This document shows, in pieces, positions 26,220 through 36,063 of a stretch of 64,000 bases of DNA. The position numbers and the translations under genes were made by a program. The notes under the pieces were generated by a model. That model saw nothing but the letters and a program-made list of their open reading frames with translations. It made no database searches and was not told the origin of the DNA. How positions within the stretch are numbered: the first letter of the stretch is position 1; every line of letters begins with the position of its first letter. The DNA comes from Sphingomonadales bacterium (GTDB taxonomy: Bacteria; Pseudomonadota; Alphaproteobacteria; Sphingomonadales; Sphingomonadaceae), in assembly GCA_016721875.1 (NCBI GenBank), contig JADKHG010000003.1:248001-312000 (forward strand), in the 5' to 3' direction.

Positions 26220-28820
26220 CTATAAGATAAAATCCCCGGCCGTCAGCGTGCCGCCAGCATTGCCCTGCAAGATGATCTCCATATCAGCCGTGCCATTGCC
26301 ATCGACATCGACCTGCACCAGCAAGTCCGCGCCGGAATTCTGGTAGCGGATCTGACCCACACCGGTATTGGCAAAAGCTCCCGTCCCGACAAAGTTGAAC
26401 GCCTGATCACCGGCGGTCACCGCATCGGCATCGATCAACAGGAAGTTCAACTTGTCTCCACCGATGGTGAAGTCTGTGATCCGGTCTGCGTTCGCGCCTA
26501 AGCCGCTATCGGTATCAAACAGATAACGGAACTGATCACTGCCAGAACCGCCGGTAATTATATCGGCGCCGGTATTGCCGATAATCTTGTCGTTGCCAGC
26601 ATCGCCATTGATCGTATCCGCGGCTGTGCCACCACGAATCTGGTCAACACCATCTCCACCATTGATAATGTGAACGGCAGTTCCTGCTTTGATAATGTCG
26701 ATGCCCGACGTGCCATTGACCGTCACAGTTACACCAACGCCCGAAAATGCAAAATTCTGCGACTGGAAATTGACGCCAGCGTCCATGTTGATTGTCAGCG
26801 AACCCGATCCAGTCACCGTCGTCCCAACTTGCAGCAGACCATTGGCAAATTGGCTGCCGGTGAGAGTAAGGCTCGCGCCGCCGACGAATTGAAGCGACTC
26901 AAATCCGACAAAATTGGCCAGCGAAGCTGTGGTGCCGTTAATATTTAATACGTCGCTGCCGCTGCCGCCATCAAGGCTGGAACCATTGGCACCTGCGTCG
27001 AGAAAGATAACGTCATTGCCGCCGTTGCCGTTTACAATATTCGCGCCACCGCGACCGAACAACCTGTCATCCAGCGCGCCTCCATTCAGCGTATCCGCTG
27101 CAAGCCCGCCAAAAAAATATTGGCCGATATCGTTACGACCGTTGAGAGTCACGGCATAAGCAGCATTTTGAGCAACCCCAAACCCGACAAAATCGCCCTG
27201 AAAACTATTCCAGTTTAACAACGAAAAATCGGGCATCGAATAGGTGCCGGCACTGGTAACTGTAAAAATCATCTGGTCCGATCGGGAACCACCGATAATT
27301 GTTGAAAAGCCGGCATTTAAATCGGCGATAAATTGCATGCTAAAGCCGGCAAGTGAATTAAACTGGACCGCCTCGATTTCCGAAATGCCGCCACCATTGG
27401 TTGATGTTGCGACATGGACAATGTTTGCGCCGGTTGGAGATGTTGCAGAATAACTGTGCAACTGCAACAAATCGGTTCCGTCACCGCCATTCAGCGTCAA
27501 GTTATTTTGGGCAATATTGTCTAGGATCAATATGTCGTCACCGTCGCCGCCAAACATAGCGATATTGCCCGCACCGGGGGTTGAGCTTGAGCCGTTGTTC
27601 AGAACGTCATCACCATCACCGCCCAGAGCAGTCTGTGACCCAACACCCATGTTGATAAAGTCATCGCGCGCGCTGCCGGTGAAGGTCAAGCCATCACCAT
27701 TACCGCCGTTGATCGTCATTGAAACATCTGATCCGACGTTGACGATATAATTTTCGGCGCTGAAGCTCTGCGTATCGTCAATATCGAAGATCACCGAACC
27801 ATTGCCGGTGAAAAAGGCATTGGCGGGCAACATCGCAATATGGGTGCTGTCGAGCGTGAGTTCGGCGGCATATCGCAGCGTGGTGTTAAAGGCAGGCGGA
27901 ATGAAAGCATCCTGCAAATGTACGCCTTCGATATTCAACAGTGTCGCCTGCAAATTAACCGCGCCGCCGATGCTGATCACGTCAGTGCCATCGCCGCCAT
28001 CCCATGTGCCGCCCGCACCTGTAAAAGTCGAAGGAGCGCCCCAGGAATTCCCGCCGACCGGAGCCGCAGCGTTCGCGATGGCAATTGCGTCATTGCCATT
28101 ACCGGCATTGACCGTGTCTCCGCCACGCGATGCATTGAAATAATCGGCATTGGCAGAGCCATTCAGAATGTCATTCCCAAGACCGCCCGACAGCAATTGG
28201 AAAAAGCTGGCGCCGCTTGCCGCATTCAATGTCACTGATGTTGCAGCCGACGCGGACGACGACAAAATCACCATGTCGCCAGCAAAATCCCAAGCGTTCA
28301 ATGGGGGGGTGTCCCAACCGGATATGGGGAGCGACGGCATCGTATAGGTACCGGCGGCGGCTCCTGCGGACACAGTAATCAGGTCACGTCCCGCCCCGCC
28401 AATGATCTGGGTGATACCGCTTCCTGCCCAAGTGCCATAGCCGAGTATTGCCTGAACAACTTGCCCCGGTTGCGACGCAAAAAGCAGGCGTTCAATGGAA
28501 ACCATCGCCGTTCCGGCGGAAAGCGTATGCGAAGTTGTGGATCCGAAAATCGTTGTGATCGGTGCCAAAGCGGCCCTTAGCTCAATCGTATCAAACCCGA
28601 TCCCACCGTTGAAAATGTCTGTCGGGCTGGTGAATTCATCTTCGATAAAAGTGTCGTCGCCATCCTCGCCATTTAACGTATCGTTACCGGTGCCACCGTT
28701 GATCGTATCGTTGCCGCCCCCGGCATTCACCGTATCATTTCCTCCCAATGCAGTAATTGTATCTGCATCGCCCGTGCCGGTGAGAGTTTCCCCCGTACCT
28801 GTTCCAACAATATCTGCCAC
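26220..28820 (-). CDS. RTX calcium-binding secreted protein
   Basis: This 866-residue protein opens with MADIVGTGTGETLTGTGDAD and a block of RTX nonapeptides (GGNDTVNAGGGNDTINGG). A long beta-rich middle follows, containing irregular repeats with FSAENYIVNVGSD- and STIIGGSRSDQM-type segments. A second RTX block follows (GGDGVDQIRGGTAADTING) and then the shared T1SS module ending DFIL. It has no Sec signal and no enzyme motif. It is the first gene of the minus-strand RTX block, 24 bases upstream of the frameshifted RTX gene, so the two may be co-transcribed. It is likely exported by a LapB/LapC-type system. Confidence 0.9.
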   Translation of the reverse strand: MADIVGTGTGETLTGTGDADTITALGGNDTVNAGGGNDTINGGTGNDTLNGEDGDDTFIEDEFTSPTDIFNGGIGFDTIELRAALAPITTIFGSTTSHTLSAGTAMVSIERLLFASQPGQVVQAILGYGTWAGSGITQIIGGAGRDLITVSAGAAAGTYTMPSLPISGWDTPPLNAWDFAGDMVILSSSASAATSVTLNAASGASFFQLLSGGLGNDILNGSANADYFNASRGGDTVNAGNGNDAIAIANAAAPVGGNSWGAPSTFTGAGGTWDGGDGTDVISIGGAVNLQATLLNIEGVHLQDAFIPPAFNTTLRYAAELTLDSTHIAMLPANAFFTGNGSVIFDIDDTQSFSAENYIVNVGSDVSMTINGGNGDGLTFTGSARDDFINMGVGSQTALGGDGDDVLNNGSSSTPGAGNIAMFGGDGDDILILDNIAQNNLTLNGGDGTDLLQLHSYSATSPTGANIVHVATSTNGGGISEIEAVQFNSLAGFSMQFIADLNAGFSTIIGGSRSDQMIFTVTSAGTYSMPDFSLLNWNSFQGDFVGFGVAQNAAYAVTLNGRNDIGQYFFGGLAADTLNGGALDDRLFGRGGANIVNGNGGNDVIFLDAGANGSSLDGGSGSDVLNINGTTASLANFVGFESLQFVGGASLTLTGSQFANGLLQVGTTVTGSGSLTINMDAGVNFQSQNFAFSGVGVTVTVNGTSGIDIIKAGTAVHIINGGDGVDQIRGGTAADTINGDAGNDKIIGNTGADIITGGSGSDQFRYLFDTDSGLGANADRITDFTIGGDKLNFLLIDADAVTAGDQAFNFVGTGAFANTGVGQIRYQNSGADLLVQVDVDGNGTADMEIILQGNAGGTLTAGDFIL

Positions 28821-29093
28821 AGCGACCTCTCCAATAAAATTTCAGCCAACCGACCATAGTAAAACTACAAAATAAAGTCCGCTCCCTTCAGCGTACCGGT
28901 GCAATTCCCTTATTTTACTTCCATTGACAAATTGTCGCCAAGCCAGTTTCCAGCTGCGCCACGATTCTCATGCAAAAGAACAGAATTGATATTGGCGATT
29001 GAGTCAAGTCACAACAAATACTGCCACGTTTAAATTGCACTACTTTGTATATGCTGTTGCGAGGATGCTAAACTGCAACTTTGCGACGCAAAA

Positions 29094-29897
29094 TCAAACC
29101 CGCACCGCGACCCAGACAATAAACGCCGCCGCGGGAACCAGCATGGCCTGAGCGAGCAGCGTCCCGGCAATCCGGCTCATCGACAGCCAGACAATGGTGC
29201 GGCGATATTCGGGCTGGCTGACGCGGCCCTCGACCACATCGTCAGTCATCACGGACAATTGCGGGTCGATGAGGACGAACAACAGGATCGTCGCAAAGCC
29301 GTTGACCACCGCTGATAGTTGCGACGCGGTGACGCGGAATTCGGGGTGGAGATAACCGGCATAGAGCGAGGCGATAACCCCCACGGTCAGCAGTGCCTGC
29401 GCCACGACATTCATAGCGATCACCCGCCACGATACAGCGGCGGGCTTGGTCCAAAGCTTCAGATGTTGGCTGCTCGGCAGTTTCACCGCCTTGGCCACAG
29501 TCTTTGCGCCCTTGGGCGTCACTGCACTCCATGCCAGTTTGACCACTGAACGGTGATGCTGGAACTGGTCGATCGCAACGGTGAACCAGCGCTGCACCGT
29601 TGGCACCGCCAGCGCGCCCAAAATCGTGGCGACCGTCGCCGACAGCAGCACCAGCCGCATGTCCATCAGCAGCCCAGAGCCCGTGCCATTCGAAATCGCA
29701 TTTTCGATCCGCTTGGCAAGGAAAGGACCGAGGAAGCTGTTCGAGGTGCGCGAAACCAGCACCAGCACATTGAACAGCGCGAAGCTCAACGCGATCTTGC
29801 TGGTCCGCACCCCCGCGATCCGCGCCGCATAGGCCAGCGCGCCGATCAGGTGGTTGACCAGCGTCAGCGCGCAGATATTGAAAAGCGGCCAATCCAT
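29094..29897 (-). CDS. Lipid II flippase, Amj family
   Basis: This ~267-residue integral membrane protein has about six to seven hydrophobic segments. Characteristic Amj/YdaH segments include TLVNHLIGALAYAARIAGVRT near the N-terminus, SRTSNSFLGPFLAKRIE and the late LLFVLIDPQLSVMTDDV. Amj was first described in Bacillus subtilis as an alternative to MurJ for flipping lipid II across the cytoplasmic membrane. I choose the ATG at 29897 over an upstream TTG at 29924. It is separated from argG by a pair of inverted REP-like sequences. About 270 bases without a supported gene separate it from the RTX block (28821-29093). Confidence 0.85.
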   Translation of the reverse strand: MDWPLFNICALTLVNHLIGALAYAARIAGVRTSKIALSFALFNVLVLVSRTSNSFLGPFLAKRIENAISNGTGSGLLMDMRLVLLSATVATILGALAVPTVQRWFTVAIDQFQHHRSVVKLAWSAVTPKGAKTVAKAVKLPSSQHLKLWTKPAAVSWRVIAMNVVAQALLTVGVIASLYAGYLHPEFRVTASQLSAVVNGFATILLFVLIDPQLSVMTDDVVEGRVSQPEYRRTIVWLSMSRIAGTLLAQAMLVPAAAFIVWVAVRV

Positions 29898-29925
29898 GCG
29901 GTCTGTTACCCAACTACCAACCAAT

Positions 29926-29996
29926 CGTCATCCCGAACTTGTTTCGGGATTACAAAACATCGTCGCCTGTTATCCTGAAACAAGTTCAGGATGACG
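29926..29996. repeat. Inverted pair of REP-like sequences
   Basis: A 25-base unit beginning CGTCATCCCGAACTTG (29926-29950) is repeated in inverted orientation at 29972-29996 with two mismatches, about 20 bases apart. The pair can form a long hairpin. It sits between argG and the amj-type gene and resembles the GTCATCCCG-type repetitive palindromes common in alphaproteobacteria. It may act as an mRNA end or attenuator. Confidence 0.75.
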
Positions 29997-30019
29997 ACAA
30001 TGGGTGAGGAACGGCGCTA

Positions 30020-31240
30020 TCAATCCTTGCCCTGCCGCGCCAGTAGCCGCAATCGCAGCGCGTTCAGCTTGATAAAGCCTGCCGCATCCTTCTGGTCATA
30101 GGCACCAGCATCGTCTTCGAAGGTGACGACCTTTTCCGAATAGAGGCTGTTCGGTGATTTACGCCCGACCACGCTCGCGCTGCCCTTGTAGAGCTTCACC
30201 CGCACCGTTCCCGAAACATTGGCCTGGCTATGGTCAATCGCCGCCTGCAGCATTTCGCGTTCGGGCGAGAACCAGAAGCCATTATAGATCATCTCGGCAT
30301 ATTTGGGCATCAGTTCGTCTTTCAGATGCGCCGCGCCGCGATCAAGCGTGATGCTCTCAATCCCGCGATGCGCACGCGCATAGATTTCGCCGCCCGGCGT
30401 TTCATACATGCCGCGTGACTTCATCCCGACAAAGCGGTTCTCGACCAGATCGAGCCGGCCAATGCCGTGCTTGCGCCCCAGATCGTTCAATGCCGCGAGC
30501 AAAGTCGCGGGCGACATCGCCTGACCGTTCAGCGCAACCCCATCGCCCTTTTCAAAATCGATGGTGATATATTCGGGCGCGTCAGGCGCATCCTCCGGAT
30601 TGACCGTGCGCGAATAAACATAGTCGGGGGTTTCGTCCCACGGGTCCTCAAGGCATTTGCCCTCTGACGAGGTGTGCAGCAGATTGGCGTCGGTCGAAAA
30701 CGGGCTTTCGCCGCGCTTGTCCTTGGGCACCGGAATCTGGTGCTGTTCGGCCCATTCGATCAGGCGGGTGCGGCTGGTGAGGTCCCATTCGCGCCACGGC
30801 GCAATCACCTTGATATCGGGGTTGAGCGCATAGGCCGACAGTTCGAACCGCACCTGATCATTGCCCTTGCCGGTCGCGCCATGCGCAATCGCATCGGCGC
30901 CGGTCTCGCGGGCAATCTCGATCAACCGCTTTGAGATCAACGGCCGCGCAATCGAGGTGCCGAGCAGATAATCGCCCTCATAACGCGCATTGGCGCGCAT
31001 CATCGGGAAGACGAAGTCGCGGACAAACTCCTCGCGCAGATCGTCGATATAGATGTGGTGATCGGGAATGCCCATCAGCACCGCCTTGGCACGCGCAGGC
31101 TCCAGCTCCTCCCCCTGCCCCAGATCGGCAGTGAAGGTCACCACCTCGCAGCCATATTCGACCTGCAGCCATTTCAGGATGACGCTGGTGTCGAGACCGC
31201 CCGAATAGGCAAGGACAACACGTTTGACCGAATCTTTCAT
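30020..31240 (-). CDS. argG: Argininosuccinate synthase
   Basis: This 406-residue enzyme joins citrulline and aspartate with ATP to give argininosuccinate, AMP and PPi, the seventh step of arginine synthesis. The N-terminal AYSGGLDTS (residues 11-19) is the ATP-pyrophosphatase P-loop. The [14 protein letters not shown] segment (about 119-132) and the later [15 protein letters not shown] belong to the citrulline/aspartate site and the synthase domain. The length is normal for the family. It stands alone on the minus strand. Another arginine gene, argB, is at 58.1 kb. Confidence 0.98.
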   Translation of the reverse strand: MKDSVKRVVLAYSGGLDTSVILKWLQVEYGCEVVTFTADLGQGEELEPARAKAVLMGIPDHHIYIDDLREEFVRDFVFPMMRANARYEGDYLLGTSIARPLISKRLIEIARETGADAIAHGATGKGNDQVRFELSAYALNPDIKVIAPWREWDLTSRTRLIEWAEQHQIPVPKDKRGESPFSTDANLLHTSSEGKCLEDPWDETPDYVYSRTVNPEDAPDAPEYITIDFEKGDGVALNGQAMSPATLLAALNDLGRKHGIGRLDLVENRFVGMKSRGMYETPGGEIYARAHRGIESITLDRGAAHLKDELMPKYAEMIYNGFWFSPEREMLQAAIDHSQANVSGTVRVKLYKGSASVVGRKSPNSLYSEKVVTFEDDAGAYDQKDAAGFIKLNALRLRLLARQGKD

Positions 31241-31327
31241 GGGGGACCTTTTGCTTGGGAGACCGTGCGGGCGCGGCTAGCAGGGGGAGGACAGACGTGC
31301 AAGCGGATGGGAAGTTTTGTCCCTTCC

Positions 31328-32686
31328 TTAATCGAGCAACTTTCTTACTGCGTCACTCCCGCTCAACAACGCGCCGTGGACCGTCCCCGGATAATCGGCG
31401 CTGCATGCCTCGCCAGCGAAAGCCAACGCGCCGCCTACCTCAGGTGCCGCGAGCGCTTTGCGGTCGGCGGGGGTGCTGCCTACGGCGTTGTAGCTATAGC
31501 TGCCAAGCGCAAAGGGGTCGCGTGACCAGCGGGTCATTTGCACCGCCACCGGGTCGGGCGCGCTGTTGCCGAACATGGTGCGCACCGCCGCCATCGCCTC
31601 TGCCACAATCGCGCGGTCGTCCATCGCCTCGACCGCCTTTGCCGTGTCCGCGCCCGTGAAGCCGAGCAGCACCGGCTTGCCCGCCGCCTTGGTATAGCTG
31701 ACCCATTGCGACCATTTGCCGGGGTCGGGCTTGACCAGTTCGTGCCAGTCCACATCCGTTGGCCAAAAGGGTTTTTCAAAGCGCAGGAAATGCTTGTTGA
31801 GAAGGCCCATGCCCAGCCGATCAATCGCCTTCGCCTTGCGCGGGGGAAGCTCCGGGGCAAAGGTGATCGCACCCGATTTCAGCACACCCAACGGCACCGT
31901 GACGATCACGCGGTCGCCCAGAAACACATTGCCATTGTCGCAAATGACGCTGACGCCGTTTGCGTCCCATTCGACCAGTTTGACAACATGGCCGGTCTTG
32001 ATCGTCAATCCCTTGGCAAGATGCGTTGCAATCTGGCCATAGCCGCCGGGGAACAGCACATCGTCGCCGGCAAATTCCTTGCTGTCATCGACATGCCATG
32101 CCGACAGCCGATCAAGTGGCCCTGCATATTCCTGCTCATAATTGCCCGCCAGATAATGGTCGCGCTGCGCCCGGCGGAATGGGGAAAGTTTGGCGGCGGG
32201 GGATACCGCCTCAAGCGCCTGTTTGAGCGAGGCATCCTTGTCGCGCTTTTCCGCCCAAGCCATTGCGCGTTCAACCTGCGCCTCTGCCCAGTCGCTGTCA
32301 GGATCGTCGAGACCAAGCGCGGCATAGGCCGGGTCGATGTGCAGCAGGCTGCTGTCGTAGCTGGTTGCAACCGTCGCCGCCTTTGCCTCCGCCGCCAGCG
32401 CGGTCAACGGATTGTCTTTGGTACCGTGGATCCACGAGGCGCCGAGGTCGATGGGCAGGTCGGCCCAGGCGTTGCTGCTGTGCAGCCGCCCGCCAATCCG
32501 GTCGCGTCCCTCAAGGATCGTCACGCGGTGCCCGGCCTGGGCGAGCGCCTTTGCCGCGCTCAACCCCGCAACGCCTGCGCCGATCACGATCACGCTTTTG
32601 GAAGACGCGGCAGTGCAACCGCTGGAGGACATGGCCGCGAGCGTCCCTCCCATCAGCGAGAGGAAATGGCGGCGATCAACGGACAT
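31328..32686 (-). CDS. Exported flavin-containing amine oxidase
   Basis: This 452-residue protein begins with a twin-arginine-like signal ([11 protein letters not shown], with a Cys at SSGC that may be lipidated). The FAD dinucleotide fold is [20 protein letters not shown] (about residues 33-53), followed by [14 protein letters not shown]. The C-terminal FAD/substrate motif lies in [20 protein letters not shown]. It matches the monoamine/polyamine oxidase superfamily, which oxidises amines to imines with production of hydrogen peroxide. The substrate cannot be read from sequence. It is monocistronic, downstream of the Cys-repeat protein on the same strand with 27 bases between. Confidence 0.9.
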   Translation of the reverse strand: MSVDRRHFLSLMGGTLAAMSSSGCTAASSKSVIVIGAGVAGLSAAKALAQAGHRVTILEGRDRIGGRLHSSNAWADLPIDLGASWIHGTKDNPLTALAAEAKAATVATSYDSSLLHIDPAYAALGLDDPDSDWAEAQVERAMAWAEKRDKDASLKQALEAVSPAAKLSPFRRAQRDHYLAGNYEQEYAGPLDRLSAWHVDDSKEFAGDDVLFPGGYGQIATHLAKGLTIKTGHVVKLVEWDANGVSVICDNGNVFLGDRVIVTVPLGVLKSGAITFAPELPPRKAKAIDRLGMGLLNKHFLRFEKPFWPTDVDWHELVKPDPGKWSQWVSYTKAAGKPVLLGFTGADTAKAVEAMDDRAIVAEAMAAVRTMFGNSAPDPVAVQMTRWSRDPFALGSYSYNAVGSTPADRKALAAPEVGGALAFAGEACSADYPGTVHGALLSGSDAVRKLLD

Positions 32687-32713
32687 GGGATTTCTTTCTG
32701 CAAACTGCGCCTG

Positions 32714-34852
32714 TCATTTCTTTCTGACCGGCGGCGGTGGAGCAATGAGTGTTTTGGAGTTGCCCAACTTTTCATCTGCCAGATCGAGCGCGGAATCAGC
32801 CGAATCTTTATAGATAGTTTCACCCGCTGCATAACGCTTGCACAGGTCCGCCTGATAAGGATCGGCCAAACCCGGCACGATATCCTTGCACGAGTCCGCG
32901 CGCAGGCTTTTAGGGTCTTTCGCATATTTGGCGAAAGCGGCATCGGCCTCCCCGCTGGTATCGAAACATAGCGATGCAAGTTCGGACAAATCCCGCTGAC
33001 CGCCATAGGCATAGGCTGCGGCATGATCGAATGGCAGTTCGGCGATCTGCACAACCACGCATTTGCGATAGTTGTTACATGCCTTGTACAGCACACGGTC
33101 GCGCTGCTGCACTGGCGTGGCATCGCATGTCGCGATCAATTTCGCTCGGTCACGCGCCATAGCCAGCGCCGCGTCATCTTCCTGTCGCTGCTGACGGTAA
33201 TAGCAGCGCATATTATACCATTCTTCCTGCTGATCATCGGGCAGCGCACATTTCTCGGCAAGTTTTACGGGGTCAGCCTCTAGCGCCTTCCAAAGCGCTT
33301 CTTCGCGATCCTGGCGAATGTCAGCGCAGCGCCCTGACAGCGGGGTATAGTCTACCACCATAGGTACGCCCGCAGGCCAGTTGTTCCGTTCTGCCTCTTT
33401 CGCTTCGCATTCCGCCCAGATTTGCGCTTCGTTCATGGTGTCGAGCCGCGCGCGTTCCTTGTCATTACGGTCATCTTCACGCTCATCTTTCACCTGTCCA
33501 CAAGCCGCCTCTACCGGGTCGTCGCTGGTCAATTGGGGAGAAGCTTTTGTACACAGCCGGTAATAGTCCGCCGGCTGGCTGCGGAATTTTTTAGTCAGCG
33601 CGATAGTCTCGGCATCATTGATGGCTTCGCGCCGCGCTTGGCATGCCATGCCAAGCGCAGTTTTTGGTGTCGCGTAGCGACCGAAAACCAGCCCCTTGCA
33701 TTGCAGGTCGAGCGCCTTGGGGTTTTTGAGCAGCTGCGCGGCCCCTGCCTCCATCTTGTCGCGATTGGCCTGATAGTCCGCCAGACGACAAGCCTCCGCC
33801 AATATGCGATCGCGCTGCTCTTCGGGAAACGTCTTGCATTGCTGCGCCAGTTTGACCGGGTCGCCCAACAGGTCTTGCGATGCTTTATAATCCTTTTGCG
33901 AATTGGCGTAATAGGCTTTGCGCTCGGCCATTCGCTTGGCGCAATTGGCTTTGGTCAGATCGGTCACGGGATGGACGCTATCCTCGATATTGCCGCACAC
34001 CGCATTGGCCCATTTGTCGCCCATCATCGATACAGGAAAAGTGTCATTGTCGCGCGCCTCTATCGCTGCCATTTGTTCAAAGAAAGAATCCGAGAAGGCG
34101 TCATTATCGTCAAAATCGCGCTCACTTTCGAAGTTCGGGTCTTCGGGTGGCTGCTTGGCGCGGATGATGGAAAGTTGCGCATCCCATTCAGTCTGTAATG
34201 CCGTCAGCCGTGCTTTGGCCTCGTCAAACCGGCCAAGCTCGCGCAAGGCATTGACGACATAATAGCGCGAGCGAAGCCTTCGCTCTGAGGCGAAATCCGG
34301 GCTGTCGATCAACGCGTCTGCCTGTGCCACAAACATTTCCAGATAGCGGCGATGCTGTTCGGCTGTCTTACCGATCCAGCTAACATGTTGGAGCAGATGG
34401 AAGCGCTGCATCGACGGGCGTCCGAGTTTGTCCGACAGCCAATAGAGCTTGAGATAATTCGCTTCGCCGGAAAGCGCCTTATAGTCCTTACTGGCAATCA
34501 GTGCAGGCAACTTGGCCAGCTCTTCGGGTGAATAGTCCGCGAAAGCCTCTGGATCTCCGTCGTTGCCGTCATATTTCGGCGCCAGAACCAGACCATTACC
34601 GGGGCAGATTGGTACCATGATATCTGATAGCTGCCCGCCCGGATTGCTGCCGTTGGGCAGGCTTTCGAGCGGAAAGTAGTTCATCTCGACATTCTGATAG
34701 AATTCCTCGCCACCAACTGGACAGGTGAATACGCCGCGGTGTTCTACAACGCTGTTAGCATTTGTGGCTGCATCTTCGGTTGCAAAAGCTGGGCTGGCTG
34801 GAAGCACCAATAACGCTAACCGCACCAAAGTTATGCCAATCAATAAGCGCAT
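32714..34852 (-). CDS. Secreted protein built of about eight Cys-pair helical repeats
   Basis: I start at the ATG at 34852, which gives a clear Sec signal ending near PASPAFA (about residue 25). The remaining ~687 residues are probably periplasmic or secreted. The N-terminal part holds FTCPVGGEEF and later PICPGNG (Cys44/Cys83), which resemble a zinc-ribbon-like pair. From residue 286 to 671 there is a tandem array of units. Each has two cysteines 14-26 residues apart (286/304, 339/355, 385/404, 434/451, 482/509, 535/550, 576/592, 655/671), with a motif like DPVKLAQQC and RDRILAEAC and a period of about 41-53 residues over the first seven pairs. The helices are Lys/Glu/Arg/Gln-rich. No known family is recognised, although the disulfide-hairpin look recalls LprI-type lysozyme inhibitors. 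The function is unknown. The gene ends 27 bases before the amine oxidase gene. Confidence 0.85.
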   Translation of the reverse strand: MRLLIGITLVRLALLVLPASPAFATEDAATNANSVVEHRGVFTCPVGGEEFYQNVEMNYFPLESLPNGSNPGGQLSDIMVPICPGNGLVLAPKYDGNDGDPEAFADYSPEELAKLPALIASKDYKALSGEANYLKLYWLSDKLGRPSMQRFHLLQHVSWIGKTAEQHRRYLEMFVAQADALIDSPDFASERRLRSRYYVVNALRELGRFDEAKARLTALQTEWDAQLSIIRAKQPPEDPNFESERDFDDNDAFSDSFFEQMAAIEARDNDTFPVSMMGDKWANAVCGNIEDSVHPVTDLTKANCAKRMAERKAYYANSQKDYKASQDLLGDPVKLAQQCKTFPEEQRDRILAEACRLADYQANRDKMEAGAAQLLKNPKALDLQCKGLVFGRYATPKTALGMACQARREAINDAETIALTKKFRSQPADYYRLCTKASPQLTSDDPVEAACGQVKDEREDDRNDKERARLDTMNEAQIWAECEAKEAERNNWPAGVPMVVDYTPLSGRCADIRQDREEALWKALEADPVKLAEKCALPDDQQEEWYNMRCYYRQQRQEDDAALAMARDRAKLIATCDATPVQQRDRVLYKACNNYRKCVVVQIAELPFDHAAAYAYGGQRDLSELASLCFDTSGEADAAFAKYAKDPKSLRADSCKDIVPGLADPYQADLCKRYAAGETIYKDSADSALDLADEKLGNSKTLIAPPPPVRKK

Positions 34853-34949
34853 GTCCGCCCCCCCAGCGGGGAACATATCTCGGTTCAATTAAAGCACAAG
34901 CACTCGGTCCGCAAACTCTTGGCTGCTTGCGACGTATAGCGCCCTCAAT

Positions 34950-35213
34950 TTATGCGGAAATTCTATCCTTCGAAGCCTGCGCCTTCGCCGTTGCTGACAA
35001 AGGCTCGAAAGTAATGACATTCGAATAGTCATTTGGCGGATAGCGCCAAACCCACTTCTTGCGAGAATTGGAATAACGCCCTTCCACAGTTTTAAGCCAG
35101 ACAAAACGCTGTCCTGGGCCCTCGATGCTGATCCACTTTGGAAACCAAAAAAATCGGCCACGCCAATGCTGTTTGGAAGTAGGCTTTCGCGTGTTTTCGT
35201 CATCGATATTCAC
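34950..35213 (-). CDS. Small Trp/Arg-rich protein of unknown function
   Basis: This 87-residue frame starts at GTG (35213), with GGGG about 8 bases before it. It is rich in Trp, Phe and Arg (HWRGRFFWFPKW, then KKWVWRYPP) and has no signal peptide. Composition and codon use look protein-like, better than the competing frame over the same bases, but no family is recognised. Nothing else is supported between the Cys-repeat gene (34852) and the GDT1-like gene (35369). Confidence 0.4.
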   Translation of the reverse strand: MNIDDENTRKPTSKQHWRGRFFWFPKWISIEGPGQRFVWLKTVEGRYSNSRKKWVWRYPPNDYSNVITFEPLSATAKAQASKDRISA

Positions 35214-35368
35214 TATACATGCCCCAGAAATATCGTCGAATCGGTTCCGATGCTCTCATGGCAATGTTTAATGTAAAATCATCTATAGCTAAAGTTCTAT
35301 TTGTAACTTTTGCGAACTGTCACAAGTAGGTTTCTGACAAATTGGTCAGATTTCGGGACTGTTTCGCC

Positions 35369-35941
35369 TCATGGTCGTATCAATTCCCAAATCTGCCACG
35401 AGCCCAACGCCAGAAAAAGAACCGCCGCGATCCAGCGCATCACATGCAGCGGCACCCGTTTGACCAGCTCTTCGCCCAGATAGACGGCGGGCACATTGGC
35501 CAGCATCATGCCCAGAGTCGTCCCCGCTGCAACGGCGAACACCGACTGATATTGCGCGCCAAGGGCAACGGTCGCGACCTGCGTCTTGTCACCCATCTCG
35601 ACTAGGAAAAAGGCGATTGCTGTGGTCAGGAAAATGCTACCCTTATGGCTGACTTCGCCTTCATCGTCGTCAATCTTGTCGGGCACCAAAGTCCACAACG
35701 CCATCGCGACAAAGCCCAAGGCTACCGCCCAGCGAAACCAGGGCGCGTCGAGCAACCCGGCTACTTGCTGCCCCGCAAAAGCTGCCAATGCATGGTTGAG
35801 CAACGTTGCAGCGAGAATGCCAAAGATGATCGGCAACGGCTCGCGGAAACGCGTCGCCAGCACTATGGCGAGCAGCATCGTCTTGTCGCCAATCTCGGCA
35901 AAGGCAACGATGGCGGTGGAGGCGAGGAAGGCAGTCAGCAT
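35369..35941 (-). CDS. TMEM165/GDT1 (UPF0016) family cation transporter
   Basis: This ~190-residue protein has six predicted transmembrane segments in two homologous halves. Each half carries the ExGDK motif: AEIGDKTMLLA near the N-terminus and VEMGDKTQVAT in the second half. A charged linker (DKIDDDEGEV) separates them. Family members exchange Ca2+ or Mn2+ across membranes, and in bacteria many export manganese. I prefer the ATG at 35941 to the one at 35959 because family proteins begin close to LTAFL. It is monocistronic and divergent from the Sel1-type gene. Confidence 0.88.
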   Translation of the reverse strand: MLTAFLASTAIVAFAEIGDKTMLLAIVLATRFREPLPIIFGILAATLLNHALAAFAGQQVAGLLDAPWFRWAVALGFVAMALWTLVPDKIDDDEGEVSHKGSIFLTTAIAFFLVEMGDKTQVATVALGAQYQSVFAVAAGTTLGMMLANVPAVYLGEELVKRVPLHVMRWIAAVLFLALGSWQIWELIRP

Positions 35942-36063
35942 CGTGCGCGCCTTTGGCATGAAGCCCGTAGTGCGACCAGCCCTGAATTTCGCAAATCATG
36001 TCGCTTTTTTGCAATTCTCGACCGCCCCATTGCCGCACGGAAGGCAGTGAAAGGGGATTTTCC

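Noticed and set aside
16520..28820. CRISPR-like short repetitive DNA in the RTX genes
   Set aside because: The repeats code for glycine/aspartate nonapeptides in frame, with variable units and no conserved spacer pattern, so this is protein repeat structure and not a CRISPR array.
31538..32971. 477-residue plus-strand open frame
   Set aside because: It lies antisense to the amine oxidase and the next gene, without motifs or a plausible start.
34889..35203. 104-residue minus-strand frame overlapping the 87-residue Trp-rich frame
   Set aside because: Its composition looks random and it would overlap the other frame almost fully. The Trp/Arg-rich frame is more protein-like.
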